From NCBI RefSeq assembly GCF_011752565.1, contig NZ_VWXK01000001.1, positions 310,001 through 374,000 on the forward strand: a stretch of 64,000 nucleotides of DNA, written 5' to 3'. This stretch comes from Pantoea sp. Ap-967. GTDB taxonomy: Bacteria; Pseudomonadota; Gammaproteobacteria; Pseudomonadales; Pseudomonadaceae. The notes beneath the pieces are model-generated. The model saw nothing but the letters and a program-made list of their open reading frames with translations. It made no database searches and was not told the origin of the DNA. This document shows positions 27,487 through 35,941 of the stretch, in pieces. Both the position numbers and the translations under genes were made by a program. Position 1 is the stretch's first letter; the number at the start of each line of letters is the position of its first letter.

Positions 27487-28869
27487 CTAACGACCCAGCG
27501 CCCGCTCCAGCACGTCATAAATCTTCGCATCCCCCGATTGCGCAACATTGAAGCGCAGGAAATCTCCCGCCGTCAGGGACTGGCTGAACGCATTGCCGGG
27601 CGCCAGCACGACACCTTCATTCAAACAAGCCCTGGCCAGCGTTGCGGCATCCTTCCCTTGCGGGAGCTGGCACCAGAGGTACATGCCTGCCTGGGGAATC
27701 ATCCAGGGCTTGATACCGATGGCCTGCAGCCTGGCGACCGTGCTGTCCATTTCCTCGGCCAAGCGAAGGCGTACACTCTCCATGTGTTTTCGGTATCCGC
27801 TGTCGGTAATGGCGTGATGGATGATGTTCGCGGCCAGGCGCCCAGCGCCGAAGGTCGTCGCAATCTTGAGATCGACCAGGCTCTCGATCCATTCACCGCG
27901 AGCCGCGATGTAGCCGCATCGAATCGATGCGGAGATGGTCTTGGAAAAACTGCCGATCTGGATGACGCGGGAAAGGCCATCGAAGGCGGACAGGCGTGGC
28001 GCGGGCGTATTCTCGAAATCGCCGAAGATGTCGTCCTCTACGATCACCAGGTCAGAGCTGTCCGCCAGCTTCAGCAGCCTGTGGGCGGTGACTGGGGACA
28101 GGCTGGCCCCGGTCGGGTTGTGGATACCGGAATTGGTTATGTACAACCGCGGCGCGTGCTTGAGCAGGGCCGTGCCGAACGCATCGATGTCTGGGCCGGT
28201 CCTCGTGTAGGGAACGCCCACGACGTTCACCCTGTGGGCTTTGAGTAGGGCGTGGAAGTTGAAGTAGCAAGGGTCGTCGACCAGGACCGTGTCTCCCGGC
28301 TCCAGCAGAAAACGGAAAATCAGATCGATGGCGTGGGTGCCGGAATCGGTGAGCAGGATATGTTCCAGCGGCGCTTCGATCCCTATGCCTGCCAGCCTTC
28401 GCGACAAGAACTGCCTGAGTGGCGGGTGTCCAAGCGGTGAAGCATATTCAGCCAGCTGCACTGTATCGCCACGGGCCGCGACCCGCAGCGCTTTTCGCAT
28501 GCCCGCCTCGTACAGCCAGGACGGGGGTAGCCAGCCGCACCCTGGCTTCAATCCATCGCTGGCGCTCTCAAGCGACTGGCGCGAGATCCACAGCGGGTCG
28601 ACGGCACGATCGAGCCGCGGGCCGAGTTCGGTGAGTGCCAGCGGCGCCACGGGGCCTGCCACGTAGAAGCCGGAGCCCGGCCGAGAGCTGAGCACTCCTT
28701 CTGCCATCAACCGTTCATAGGCCTCGATAACGGTCGACACCGACACTTGCATGGTCCGGGCCATTGCCCGAACGGAGGGAATTCTCGCACCGGGTGCGTA
28801 GGTTCGAGAGGCTATCCTGGACTGGATTTCGCCCATGACCGTTCGAATTCGCGTTCCGCTCCGTTTCAT
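27487..28869 (-). CDS. MocR-type (GntR/aminotransferase) transcriptional regulator
   Basis: A 460-aa regulator with an N-terminal winged helix (residues about 10-75, MARTMQVSVSTVIEAYERLM) and an aminotransferase-like effector domain. The PLP-binding lysine is in S-F-S-K-T-I-S-A-S-I-R, and N-S-G-I-H-N-P-T-G is the cofactor Asn block. It is divergent from the EamA gene with 121 bp between starts. The shared region contains direct repeats spaced 36 bp, the usual MocR arrangement, so it likely controls that transporter and itself. Confidence 0.9.
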   Translation of the reverse strand: MKRSGTRIRTVMGEIQSRIASRTYAPGARIPSVRAMARTMQVSVSTVIEAYERLMAEGVLSSRPGSGFYVAGPVAPLALTELGPRLDRAVDPLWISRQSLESASDGLKPGCGWLPPSWLYEAGMRKALRVAARGDTVQLAEYASPLGHPPLRQFLSRRLAGIGIEAPLEHILLTDSGTHAIDLIFRFLLEPGDTVLVDDPCYFNFHALLKAHRVNVVGVPYTRTGPDIDAFGTALLKHAPRLYITNSGIHNPTGASLSPVTAHRLLKLADSSDLVIVEDDIFGDFENTPAPRLSAFDGLSRVIQIGSFSKTISASIRCGYIAARGEWIESLVDLKIATTFGAGRLAANIIHHAITDSGYRKHMESVRLRLAEEMDSTVARLQAIGIKPWMIPQAGMYLWCQLPQGKDAATLARACLNEGVVLAPGNAFSQSLTAGDFLRFNVAQSGDAKIYDVLERALGR

Positions 28870-28879
28870 CGCACTCTCG

Positions 28880-28929
28880 ACTGTACTGGATTAATAGGCA
28901 TAACAGTTCGGCCCAACTGTATTGGATTG
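28880..28929. promoter_or_regulatory. MocR operator: direct repeats between regulator and EamA gene
   Basis: ACTGTACTGGATTA (28880-28893) and ACTGTATTGGATTG (28916-28929) are direct repeats 36 bp apart. An inverted ACAGTT (28903)/AACTGT (28915) overlaps the second. Spacing and type match known PdxR/TauR-like operators. Confidence 0.7.
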
Positions 28930-28990
28930 TACGTGGCCTCGGTGAGCCTGTCAGTGGTGTACTGAGGCCTTGCTTATCGAGGACTCAGCG

Positions 28991-29860
28991 ATGGAAAGAT
29001 CAACAAGCGGGTGGATCAACGGCTTCATCGGCGTCGCCATTTTTGCCGGCTCGCTACCGGCAACCCGTGTGGCCGTGGCGGCCTTCGAACCGACGTTCCT
29101 GACCTGTGCCAGGGCAACGATTGCCGCCCTATTGGGTGCGCTTTTTCTGCTGGTGCTGCGCCAGCCCCGACCTGAACGTGGCGACCTGTCGTCGTTGGCG
29201 ATAACAGCGCTTGGGGTGGTCATCGGTTTCCCGCTGCTGACAGCACTGGCCCTGCAGCATGTCACCTCGGCCCACTCCATCGTTTTTGTCGGGCTGCTGC
29301 CGCTCTGTACCGCAGGGTTCGCCGTTCTGCGCGGCGGTGAGCGACCTCGGCCGCTGTTCTGGTTGTTCTCGCTGATAGGTGCCGGGCTGGTCGTAGGCTA
29401 TGCGTTGGTCAATGGCGGCGAGGCGTCGGCAGTGGGTGATCTGTTGATGATGGCTGCGGTGATTGTCTGTGGGCTGGGTTATGCGGAAGGGGCGCGTCTG
29501 TCGCGGACATTGGGTGGTTGGCAGGTGATCAGCTGGGCATTGCTGGTGGCGTTGCCGTTCATGCTGCTGCTGACTGTCGCTAATTTTCCCGCACCTCACA
29601 CCTTCGCCGATGTCAGCGCCCCTGCGTGGTTCAGCTTCGGCTACGTTTCGTTGTTCAGCATGCTGATCGGATTCGTGTTCTGGTACCGAGGGCTGGTCCA
29701 GGGTGGTATCGCGGCCGTGGGCCAACTGCAACTGCTACAGCCGTTCATGGGGCTTGGACTGGCAGCGCTGCTGCTGCATGAGGACGTCAGCGGGATGATG
29801 GTCGTGGTCACGCTGGGTGCGGTCATCTGTGTTGCCGGTGCCAAGAAATACGCTCGGTGA
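28991..29860 (+). CDS. EamA/DMT-family transporter
   Basis: A 289-aa inner-membrane protein with ten predicted helices in two EamA repeats (about 10-130 and 145-285). It starts MERSTSGWINGFIGVAIFAG at 28991, with GAGGA 7 nt upstream; a longer start at 28970 lacks one. Likely exports an amino acid or related metabolite, under the divergent MocR regulator. The stop at 29860 falls on the edge of repeat element C. Confidence 0.88.
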   Translation: MERSTSGWINGFIGVAIFAGSLPATRVAVAAFEPTFLTCARATIAALLGALFLLVLRQPRPERGDLSSLAITALGVVIGFPLLTALALQHVTSAHSIVFVGLLPLCTAGFAVLRGGERPRPLFWLFSLIGAGLVVGYALVNGGEASAVGDLLMMAAVIVCGLGYAEGARLSRTLGGWQVISWALLVALPFMLLLTVANFPAPHTFADVSAPAWFSFGYVSLFSMLIGFVFWYRGLVQGGIAAVGQLQLLQPFMGLGLAALLLHEDVSGMMVVVTLGAVICVAGAKKYAR

Positions 29861-30177
29861 CGATCCATACCTTGGGGTTAGCGTGGTGTTCGGATGTGTT
29901 CGCCGTGAATTTTTCAGCGCCTATGAGATCGAGCGCCGCCCGCGCGGCGCATCGCGAGCTGTGCTCGCTCCTACGTTTGTTTCGGGCCAGTGACGCCTGT
30001 GCCAATCGCGTCATGCGCCAAAGCCTTCGCGCACTAACCTCACAGGAATAATTGGCCCAAAATAGACGTAGGAGCGAGCACAGCTCGCGATGCGCCGCGC
30101 GGGCGGCGCTCGATCTCATAGGCGCAGACGATGTCACGGTGAACGTCCGCAATGGGTCGAGAGCTGCCGGTCGCGAG
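29859..30177. repeat. Composite palindromic repeat, full copy (element C)
   Basis: About 319 bp: outer flank (CCATACCTTGGGGTTAGCG), left arm (CAGCGCCTATGAGATCGAGC through REP to GTTTGTTTCGGGCCAGT), spacer (TGTGCCAATCGCGTCATGCG and on), right arm (GGCCCAAAATAGACGTAGGA through REP to CTCGATCTCATAGGCGC) and right flank (GTGAACGTCCGCAATGGGTC). A near copy in the same orientation is at 35092-35397. The remainder to 30265 holds no other feature. Confidence 0.85.
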
Positions 30178-30265
30178 TGATCGCTTACGCCCCGTAGCTG
30201 TCGTTCATAACTTGCACCATCAACCCACAGCTGCCAGCCAGGTCATAGTATTCGCCCGGTGCTCA

Positions 30266-30766
30266 TCAGCTTACTTCCTCAACCTGCTTGTAGATGCGCA
30301 ATCCCCGTGCTTGATAGTTTTGAAGCGCAGCAGGATGGTCAAATGTGCATGTGTGTACCCATACCCGTTCTGTACCATGCCATTCCCACGCAGATCGAAT
30401 GGCGTGGCTTAACAGCGCTCCGCCGAACCCGCACCCTAGGAACTGTGGAGCTAGCCCAAAATATCGGATCTCACTGTTACGGCCATCGGGACGATAAAGC
30501 TCGTAATAGCCGGCTATTGCACCTCGGTGATAGGCAACCCACGTCCGATGGCAGTCCTGCTCAACGAGCGCCTGCCAATCGGAATCACCCCAGGTATCAA
30601 GATCGCCCCATTCCCAAGGCGCGCCTACTAGCTGGTAGAGAAATTTATTGAATTCCGCCTGAGGCACTTCACACTCGATAATCTGTAGATCATGTCGCTG
30701 GGGCTTCGCCTTCAGCTCTGAAGCCGATGTCATCTCTAAGTAATAAGTAGTGCAAGAACGATCCAT
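30266..30766 (-). CDS. GNAT family N-acetyltransferase
   Basis: A 166-aa acetyl-CoA dependent acetyltransferase. The acetyl-CoA loop region reads F-G-L-A-P-Q-F-L-G-C-G-F-G-G-A-L (R/Q-x-x-G-x-G/A type), preceded by the V/EIRYFGL strand, and H-T-C-T-F-D-H-P-A-A is the usual C-terminal block. The start at 30766 follows AAGGGGG and is preferred over 30832. Substrate unknown. Codon use is visibly less GC-rich than in the core genes, which fits an acquired block. Confidence 0.8.
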   Translation of the reverse strand: MDRSCTTYYLEMTSASELKAKPQRHDLQIIECEVPQAEFNKFLYQLVGAPWEWGDLDTWGDSDWQALVEQDCHRTWVAYHRGAIAGYYELYRPDGRNSEIRYFGLAPQFLGCGFGGALLSHAIRSAWEWHGTERVWVHTCTFDHPAALQNYQARGLRIYKQVEEVS

Positions 30767-30988
30767 TACGGGCCCCCTTCGCTCCCCCTCGTGGTGAGAC
30801 AAGAATGCCAGCAACAGCTCGACTTCGGCCACCCTGCATGTTCGCCTCGTGCGCAGCCGTTGCTTCAGACCGTATCAGACCTGATGCTGCCCTTGTTGGA
30901 CAGTGCTATCGAGCTTTTCTGGATCTTCACGGGTCTCGATGGCGCAAGCTAAGCTCAGCCATCTGCGACGCTACCAAGGACGGCACCC

Positions 30989-31549
30989 ATGCACTTACTT
31001 ACCGATGAGCAGTTACTAGAGATCATCCATCAGAACCCAATAAACCGGGCGTTACTGGAGATCCTGCCAACACTTGGTATCCCTCATTCCATGCTGGTCG
31101 CAGGGGCTTTGTTCCAGACGTTTTGGAATCACCGATCGGGAGAGCCCGCTGAGTGGGGCATAAAGGACTATGACATCGCCTACTTCGACGCAGACTTGTC
31201 ATGGGAGGCGGAAGACAGAGTCATAGCCCAGGTTCAGCAGGCGTCCTCCCATCTAGGCGTCAATGTCGAGATACGCAATCAGGCCCGTGTGCATCTGTGG
31301 TACGAAAAGAAATTCGGCGGCGCCTATTCACCGTTGAAAAAGGTCACCGATGGTATCGACCGATATCTGATTCGGTCGACTTGTCTAGGCATAGACGCCT
31401 GCACAGGTAAGCTTTACAGCACTCATGGTCTTAACGAGCTTCAGAACAACGAGCTCAGGATGAACGAACTGAATCCACGGCCAGACTTGTTCAGAGAGAA
31501 GGCGGCTAGCTACCAGGCGCGGTGGCCATGGCTGCAAGTGATTCAATGA
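30989..31549 (+). CDS. Nucleotidyltransferase-like protein (DUF925 / COG3575 type)
   Basis: A 186-aa soluble protein starting MHLLTDEQLLEIIHQNPIN behind AAGGACGGCACCC. It shows the motif G-I-K-D-Y-D-I-A-Y-F-D and the W-Y-E-K-K-F-G-G-A-Y block of the DUF925 nucleotidyltransferase-like family. Activity is not established for the family. AT-richer than the core genes; it stands inside the block flanked by elements C and D. Confidence 0.8.
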   Translation: MHLLTDEQLLEIIHQNPINRALLEILPTLGIPHSMLVAGALFQTFWNHRSGEPAEWGIKDYDIAYFDADLSWEAEDRVIAQVQQASSHLGVNVEIRNQARVHLWYEKKFGGAYSPLKKVTDGIDRYLIRSTCLGIDACTGKLYSTHGLNELQNNELRMNELNPRPDLFREKAASYQARWPWLQVIQ

Positions 31550-31683
31550 GCTTAAGCTATCGATCCAAAGCCGCCGATGCCAAAGGTCTAAATTTGGCCA
31601 TTGCAAACGCGCCCGAATGTGAGATCAACGAGAAATGAAGTATTTTCCTGCCCCTGAAATCAGCTGGCATCATGGAGGAACAA

Positions 31684-32226
31684 ATGCAGATCTACGTTAC
31701 AGGCGCATCATGTGCGGGTGTGACCACTCTGGGGCAAAGTCTGGCCTCGCGGCTCGGGCTGCGTCATGCGGATGTAGATGACTATTTCTGGATGCCCACA
31801 AACCCTCCGTTCACAACCAAGCGGCCTGTCAGCGAGCGGGTGCCATTGCTCCAGCAAGCACTCGGTCAGGATGATTGGATACTGACCGGTTCCTGCATGG
31901 TCTGGGGTGATGCTCTACTGGCGCACGTCGACCTAATCGTGTTCGTGGTGACGCCGACACCGATCCGCCTTGAACGTCTGGCAGCTCGTGAAAAGGCTCG
32001 CTTTGGAGATCGCATCGCACCCGGTGGAGACATGCATGAAATACATGCGGGATTCAGGGAATGGGCTTCGCAGTATGACAATCCAGACTTCTCTGGACGC
32101 AACCGAGCCTGGCACGAGCGGTGGTTATCAGAGCAGTCATCTCCAGTCCTGCAAATTGACGGGGCGATCAGCACTGAAAAAATGGCATCGGAAGTCACCC
32201 AGGCGATGTCGCACCTCAGGCATTAA
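31684..32226 (+). CDS. P-loop kinase-like protein (adenylate-kinase-like)
   Basis: A 180-aa protein with a modified Walker A, G-A-S-C-A-G-V-T-T, at residues 8-16, followed by DVDDYFWMPTNPPF and a later V-F-V-V-T-P-T-P-I-R-L-E-R-L-x-x-R block, as in small AAA/adenylate-kinase-like proteins. The usual Lys before Thr of the P-loop is replaced by Val (GAGVTT type), also seen in relatives, so nucleotide binding may be altered. GGAGG 6 nt before 31684 decides the start over 31672. Confidence 0.78.
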   Translation: MQIYVTGASCAGVTTLGQSLASRLGLRHADVDDYFWMPTNPPFTTKRPVSERVPLLQQALGQDDWILTGSCMVWGDALLAHVDLIVFVVTPTPIRLERLAAREKARFGDRIAPGGDMHEIHAGFREWASQYDNPDFSGRNRAWHERWLSEQSSPVLQIDGAISTEKMASEVTQAMSHLRH

Positions 32227-32409
32227 CGCTCCAACGGTCACGTCAGCGTCTCAATGCTAACGTCCGCTTCGGGTCGGTAGCTTCCTGTCGCACGCCGTGC
32301 TGACAGTGTCGCCGATAGCATGATGGGAACCGTTCAACCAGCCTACTCTGCCCCCTGTCAAAAGCGTAATCCTCGAAAACCACCCCCCGATCCCATGGGA
32401 GCACTGCAC

Positions 32410-33003
32410 GTGCCTGTCGACTTCAGACCCGCTCAAGCCTCGGACGCGCACGACATTGCGCGCTTTTTCCAACTGACATCGGAGGGCATGGCCGATTACA
32501 TCTGGAGCCAGCTTGCCGCACCTGGAGAAGCATTGCTGAGTGTCGGTGCGTCTCGCTATGCCCGCGAACAGGGCGACTTTTCCTATAAGAACTGCCTGAT
32601 GGCCACGTTCGAAGGGCGCGTCATCGGCATGATGCATAGCTACGCCCTGCACGAGACGCCTGACAGGCCGGTCGAGACGGACCCGGTGCTCGCGCCTTAT
32701 TCCGACATGGAAATACCCGACACCTTGTACATATCCAGCCTGGCCCTGGATGAGGCCTGGCGCAGCCAGGGGCTGGGCGTCCAGTTTCTGCGCCACGCCC
32801 AGCAGCGCGCCGATGACGCTGGCCTGGCTGGGCTATGCCTGATCGATTATGCGGACAACCACGGCGCGCGCCGTTTCTACGAACGTCACGGTTTTCAGAT
32901 TGTTAAAACCTGCCAGATCGTTCCACACCCGATGCTGGGCGTCACCGGTGAAGCCTATTTGATGTATCGCCCTACCCACAACGTACTCGAGAAAATGCCA
33001 TGA
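32410..33003 (+). CDS. GNAT family N-acetyltransferase
   Basis: A 197-aa acetyltransferase with the acetyl-CoA signature W-R-S-Q-G-L-G-V-Q-F-L (about residue 120) and the G-A-R-R-F-Y-E-R-H-G-F block. The start is uncertain: GTG at 32410 has GGGAG 8 nt upstream, whereas the ATG at 32395 (five codons longer) has none. The stop overlaps the cupin start (ATGA), giving a GNAT-cupin pair, with an aminotransferase gene 158 bp on. Probably modifies an amine handled by the same pathway. Confidence 0.82.
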   Translation: MPVDFRPAQASDAHDIARFFQLTSEGMADYIWSQLAAPGEALLSVGASRYAREQGDFSYKNCLMATFEGRVIGMMHSYALHETPDRPVETDPVLAPYSDMEIPDTLYISSLALDEAWRSQGLGVQFLRHAQQRADDAGLAGLCLIDYADNHGARRFYERHGFQIVKTCQIVPHPMLGVTGEAYLMYRPTHNVLEKMP

Positions 33004-33359
33004 ACAAGAAACTGACCGTGTTCCGCGAACTGGATATTCAACCGGTGCGCGACCTTCCCTTCTTTGAGGAAGTCGTGGAAGGCACCCCGCATACGCTGAC
33101 GTCCAAGTACTACCACGATGAACAGCAAGGCCGCATTTCCGGAGAATGGGAAGCCAGCGTCGGCGCGTGGCGCATCGACTACAAGGTTTGGGAGTTCTGC
33201 CATGTCCTGAGTGGATGCTGCGTGATCGAGCTTGAGGGTTGCGCGCCCGTCACACTGGCCGCTGGCGACACGTTCATCATCGAACCAGGCGCCAAGGGCA
33301 AATGGACCGTGCTGGAAGACATGAAAAAGAACTTCGTGATCCTCTTGCCCACGAACTAG
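33000..33359 (+). CDS. Cupin domain protein (DUF861/cupin_3)
   Basis: A 119-aa single-domain cupin: MNKKLTVFRELDIQPVRDLP, then W-E-F-C-H-V-L-S-G-C-C-V-I-E-L, T-L-A-A-G-D-T-F-I-I-E-P-G and K-G-K-W-T-V-L-E-D as in (S)-ureidoglycine aminohydrolase-like cupins. The metal-binding His set is only partly kept. Translationally coupled to the preceding GNAT gene (ATGA). Confidence 0.82.
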   Translation: MNKKLTVFRELDIQPVRDLPFFEEVVEGTPHTLTSKYYHDEQQGRISGEWEASVGAWRIDYKVWEFCHVLSGCCVIELEGCAPVTLAAGDTFIIEPGAKGKWTVLEDMKKNFVILLPTN

Positions 33360-33517
33360 GCATGGGGTCGCGCGCGGCATGACGGTTCGGATCTGCTAAT
33401 TTGAACGCCACGCGCGCACGGCAGCGGTCAGCCACTGCCGTTGCGATCAATCTTGTCATTTGCCGAGGCTCAGGACAGGGTCCGTACCAATGACATCTCT
33501 GCCAAAGGAGTCACCGC

Positions 33518-34651
33518 ATGTCGAAGCTCTATCCCAGTATCGATCCTGAGGGGCTGGTCGAGTACTCGGTGGTCTACACCGACCGCTCGCTCAATCACAT
33601 GTCGCAGACCTTCCAAGGCGTGATGAGGAACATTTCCAAGACCCTGAAACAGGTCTACAACGCCCAGGCCGTTGCGGTTGTGCCGGGCAGCGGTACCTTC
33701 GGCATGGAGGCCGTTGCGCGGCAATTCGCCACCGGCCAGCAGTGCCTGGTGATCCGCAACGGCTGGTTCAGTTATCGCTGGAGCCAGATTCTGGAGATGG
33801 GCAACATCTCGGCGGCCACCACGGTGCTGAAAGCCCGACCGGTCGAAACGGGTCGCCAGGCAGCCTACGCGCCCCCGCCACTGGACGAAGTGCTGGCGGC
33901 CATTGCGGCACACAAGCCGCAGATCGTGTTCGCGCCCCACGTTGAAACCTCATCCGGGATCATCCTGCCCGAGGACTACCTGCGCGCCGTCGGCGACGCC
34001 GTGCATGCGGTGGGCGGCCTGTTCGTGCTGGACTGCATTGCCTCCGGCACGGTTTGGGTGGACATGCAGAAGTGCGCGGTCGACCTGCTGATCAGCGCAC
34101 CGCAGAAAGGCTGGAGCGCCTCCCCTTGCAGCGCCCTGGTGATGCTCAGCGCCCTGGCCCTCGAGCGCATCGAGCGCACGCAGAGCAGCAGCTTTGCCTG
34201 CGACCTGAAAAAGTGGCTGCAGATCATGCAGGCCTACGAACAGGGTGGGCATGCCTACCATGCGACCATGCCCAGTGATGCGCTTGCGCGCTTCAACGAC
34301 GTGATCGTCGAGATGCAGGACTACGGCTTCGACAAAGTTCGTGACGAACAACAGACGTTGGGCAATCGCGTGCGCGCCATGTTGACTGGCAAGGGCATCA
34401 AAAGTGTGGCTGCAGCCGGTTTTCAGGCGCCAGGCGTAGTGGTGAGCTACACCGATGATGCCGAGATCAAGAACGGAAAGAAATTCGCCGAGCACGGCCT
34501 GCAGATCGCTGCCGGCGTGCCGCTGCAATGTGACGAACCGGCTGATTTCCAGACTTTCCGCATTGGGCTGTTTGGGCTCGAGAAACTGCACAATATCGAG
34601 CGTACGGTCAGCACGTTTGAGCAGGCACTGGATGAAGTGATGGTGAAGTAA
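33518..34651 (+). CDS. Class V aminotransferase (alanine/serine-glyoxylate type)
   Basis: A 377-aa PLP enzyme beginning MSKLYPSIDPEGLVEYSVVY, with AAGGAG before the ATG. Fold type I blocks: VVPGSGTFGMEAVARQF, the D-C-I-A-S-G-T-V cofactor Asp and the Schiff-base lysine in S-A-P-Q-K-G-W-S (about residue 197). Likely a glyoxylate- or pyruvate-dependent aminotransferase. It follows the GNAT-cupin pair and is probably in the same functional unit; the MocR regulator and EamA exporter lie 4-5 kb upstream across element C. Confidence 0.85.
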   Translation: MSKLYPSIDPEGLVEYSVVYTDRSLNHMSQTFQGVMRNISKTLKQVYNAQAVAVVPGSGTFGMEAVARQFATGQQCLVIRNGWFSYRWSQILEMGNISAATTVLKARPVETGRQAAYAPPPLDEVLAAIAAHKPQIVFAPHVETSSGIILPEDYLRAVGDAVHAVGGLFVLDCIASGTVWVDMQKCAVDLLISAPQKGWSASPCSALVMLSALALERIERTQSSSFACDLKKWLQIMQAYEQGGHAYHATMPSDALARFNDVIVEMQDYGFDKVRDEQQTLGNRVRAMLTGKGIKSVAAAGFQAPGVVVSYTDDAEIKNGKKFAEHGLQIAAGVPLQCDEPADFQTFRIGLFGLEKLHNIERTVSTFEQALDEVMVK

Positions 34652-35091
34652 GCGGTCCTCTGGGCTGCAGCACGGATACGAAAGTCTGCATTAGGTCGAT
34701 TGCAGTCATTCTCGAGTGACCGCTATCGACCCATACCGGCCGTTCACGAATGGCTGCTATCGGACATCAGTCGCTAATGATTCACCTCCGTCTTGCAGCC
34801 ACCGGCCGAAATGTTTGCACACGGCCTCGTGATCGAACTTGTCCTCTCCACGCCAGCATGCAGCCGCTTCCGACCAGTCGCTTCTGCTGTGAATAGGCCG
34901 TTCGAAAGACGCTGGCTCGGTTCAGTCCCTTTTGATGCGTATTCTCAGGCCGTTTTCGAGCTGACCTTACTCAGTTCGCCTGGGTCCTCAACACCAAGCA
35001 AGGTCCGCTTCGGGCCGTTATCTGCCCTTCCTGAAGGGCAGCTAAGGGTCGATAGCGGTCAGCCGCGAGGGGCTGCTTTCGACCCATTGTG
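34652..35091. other. 440-bp gene-free stretch with decayed palindromes
   Basis: No credible gene. It carries short repeats related to the flank of elements C and D: GACCGCTATCGACCC (about 34717), GGTCGATAGCGGTCAGCC (about 35047), and a hairpin CTGCCCTT-CCTG-AAGGGCAG (35022-35041). An open frame 34793-35338 runs through it into element D but is made of repeat sequence. Confidence 0.6.
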
Positions 35092-35397
35092 GACGATCCA
35101 TACCTTGGGGTTAGCGCGGTGTTCGGATGTGTTCGCCGTGAATTTTTCAGCGCCTATCAGATCGAGCGCCGCCCGCGCGGCGCATCGCGAGCTGTGCTCG
35201 CTCCTACGTCTATTTCGGGCCAATCATTCCTGTGAGGTTAGTGCACGAAGGCTTTGGCACAGGCGTCACTGGCTCGAAGCAAACGTAGGAGCGAGCGCAG
35301 CTCGCGATGCGCCGCGCGGGCGGCGCTCGATCTCATAGGCGCAGACGATGTCACGGTGAACGTCCGCAATGGGTCGATAGCGGTCGGTAGCGAATGG
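35092..35397. repeat. Composite palindromic repeat, full copy with inverted spacer (element D)
   Basis: Near-copy of element C in the same orientation (same outer flank CCATACCTTGGGGTTAGCG, same arms, same right flank GTGAACGTCCGCAATGGGTC). The spacer reads CCTGTGAGGTTAGTGCACGA and on to CACAGGCGTCACTGG, the reverse complement of the element C spacer, with about 13 nt missing. Confidence 0.85.
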
Positions 35398-35409
35398 CTG
35401 CAACCGTCA

Positions 35410-35496
35410 CCATTGCGGACGGTCCATACCTTGGGTCAGCACGGTGTTCGGATGCGTTCACCGTGAAATTTTCACCACCTATGAGATCGAGCGCCG
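35410..35496. repeat. Truncated copy of composite repeat (element E)
   Basis: Repeats the left flank and outer tip only (GGTCCATACCTTGGGTCAGC, TGTTCGGATGCGTTCACCGTG, CCTATGAGATCGAGCGCCG), about 13 bp after element D and in the same orientation. Confidence 0.75.
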
Positions 35497-35562
35497 ACGC
35501 TGCTGAAAAACAGCGCCACTCAGCCGTCTAGTGTTGCCCGAACATTCCAAAAGGTGGATGAG

Positions 35563-35844
35563 ATGCAAATGAGGTTGTCCCTGCACGCGGCAAAAGCACT
35601 GCTTGACGGTGGCATCGACGCCACTTCGGCCCTCAACAGCGCCCTGGAGCGCGTCTTGCTGCATGCCTCGGAAGAGGACTATGCCGGGCTCAAGAAATCG
35701 TTCGGCCATGCCATGGCGGGCGTCCTCGCGGCGACTGTGGATGTCGCACTGCAAGCCTACCCTGAGCTGAAACCCGATAGCGACGCATGGCAAGAAATCG
35801 CCAGGGGTTGCGCTGCAAGAAGGGCCTACAACAAAATTGAATGA
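35563..35844 (+). CDS. Hypothetical protein, 93 aa
   Basis: MQMRLSLHAAKALLDGGIDA with AGGTGG 5 nt before the ATG at 35563; a GTG at 35554 is an alternative. Mostly helical and soluble, no export signal, one Cys near the end. Not recognised. It overlaps the longer open frame of the OsmC gene but ends before the chosen OsmC start. Confidence 0.6.
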   Translation: MQMRLSLHAAKALLDGGIDATSALNSALERVLLHASEEDYAGLKKSFGHAMAGVLAATVDVALQAYPELKPDSDAWQEIARGCAARRAYNKIE

Positions 35845-35941
35845 CCGATTCGGCATTCCTGCACGCCATGGGCCATACAGCGCCTATACCCTAGAAGCGG
35901 TGGGCAAGGTTTTCCAGCCATCTTTCGACACAGGAGTGACC

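Noticed and set aside
34793-35338. 181-codon open frame
   Set aside because: Runs through decayed palindromes and the left part of element D; the peptide is repeat-encoded and recurs in other frames over elements C and F.
29859-35397. Integron-like cassette array or attC sites
   Set aside because: Cargo-like genes and palindromes suggested this, but no R-Y-Y-Y-A-A-C/G-T-T-R-R-R-Y core sites and no integrase were found; the palindromes are REP-type.
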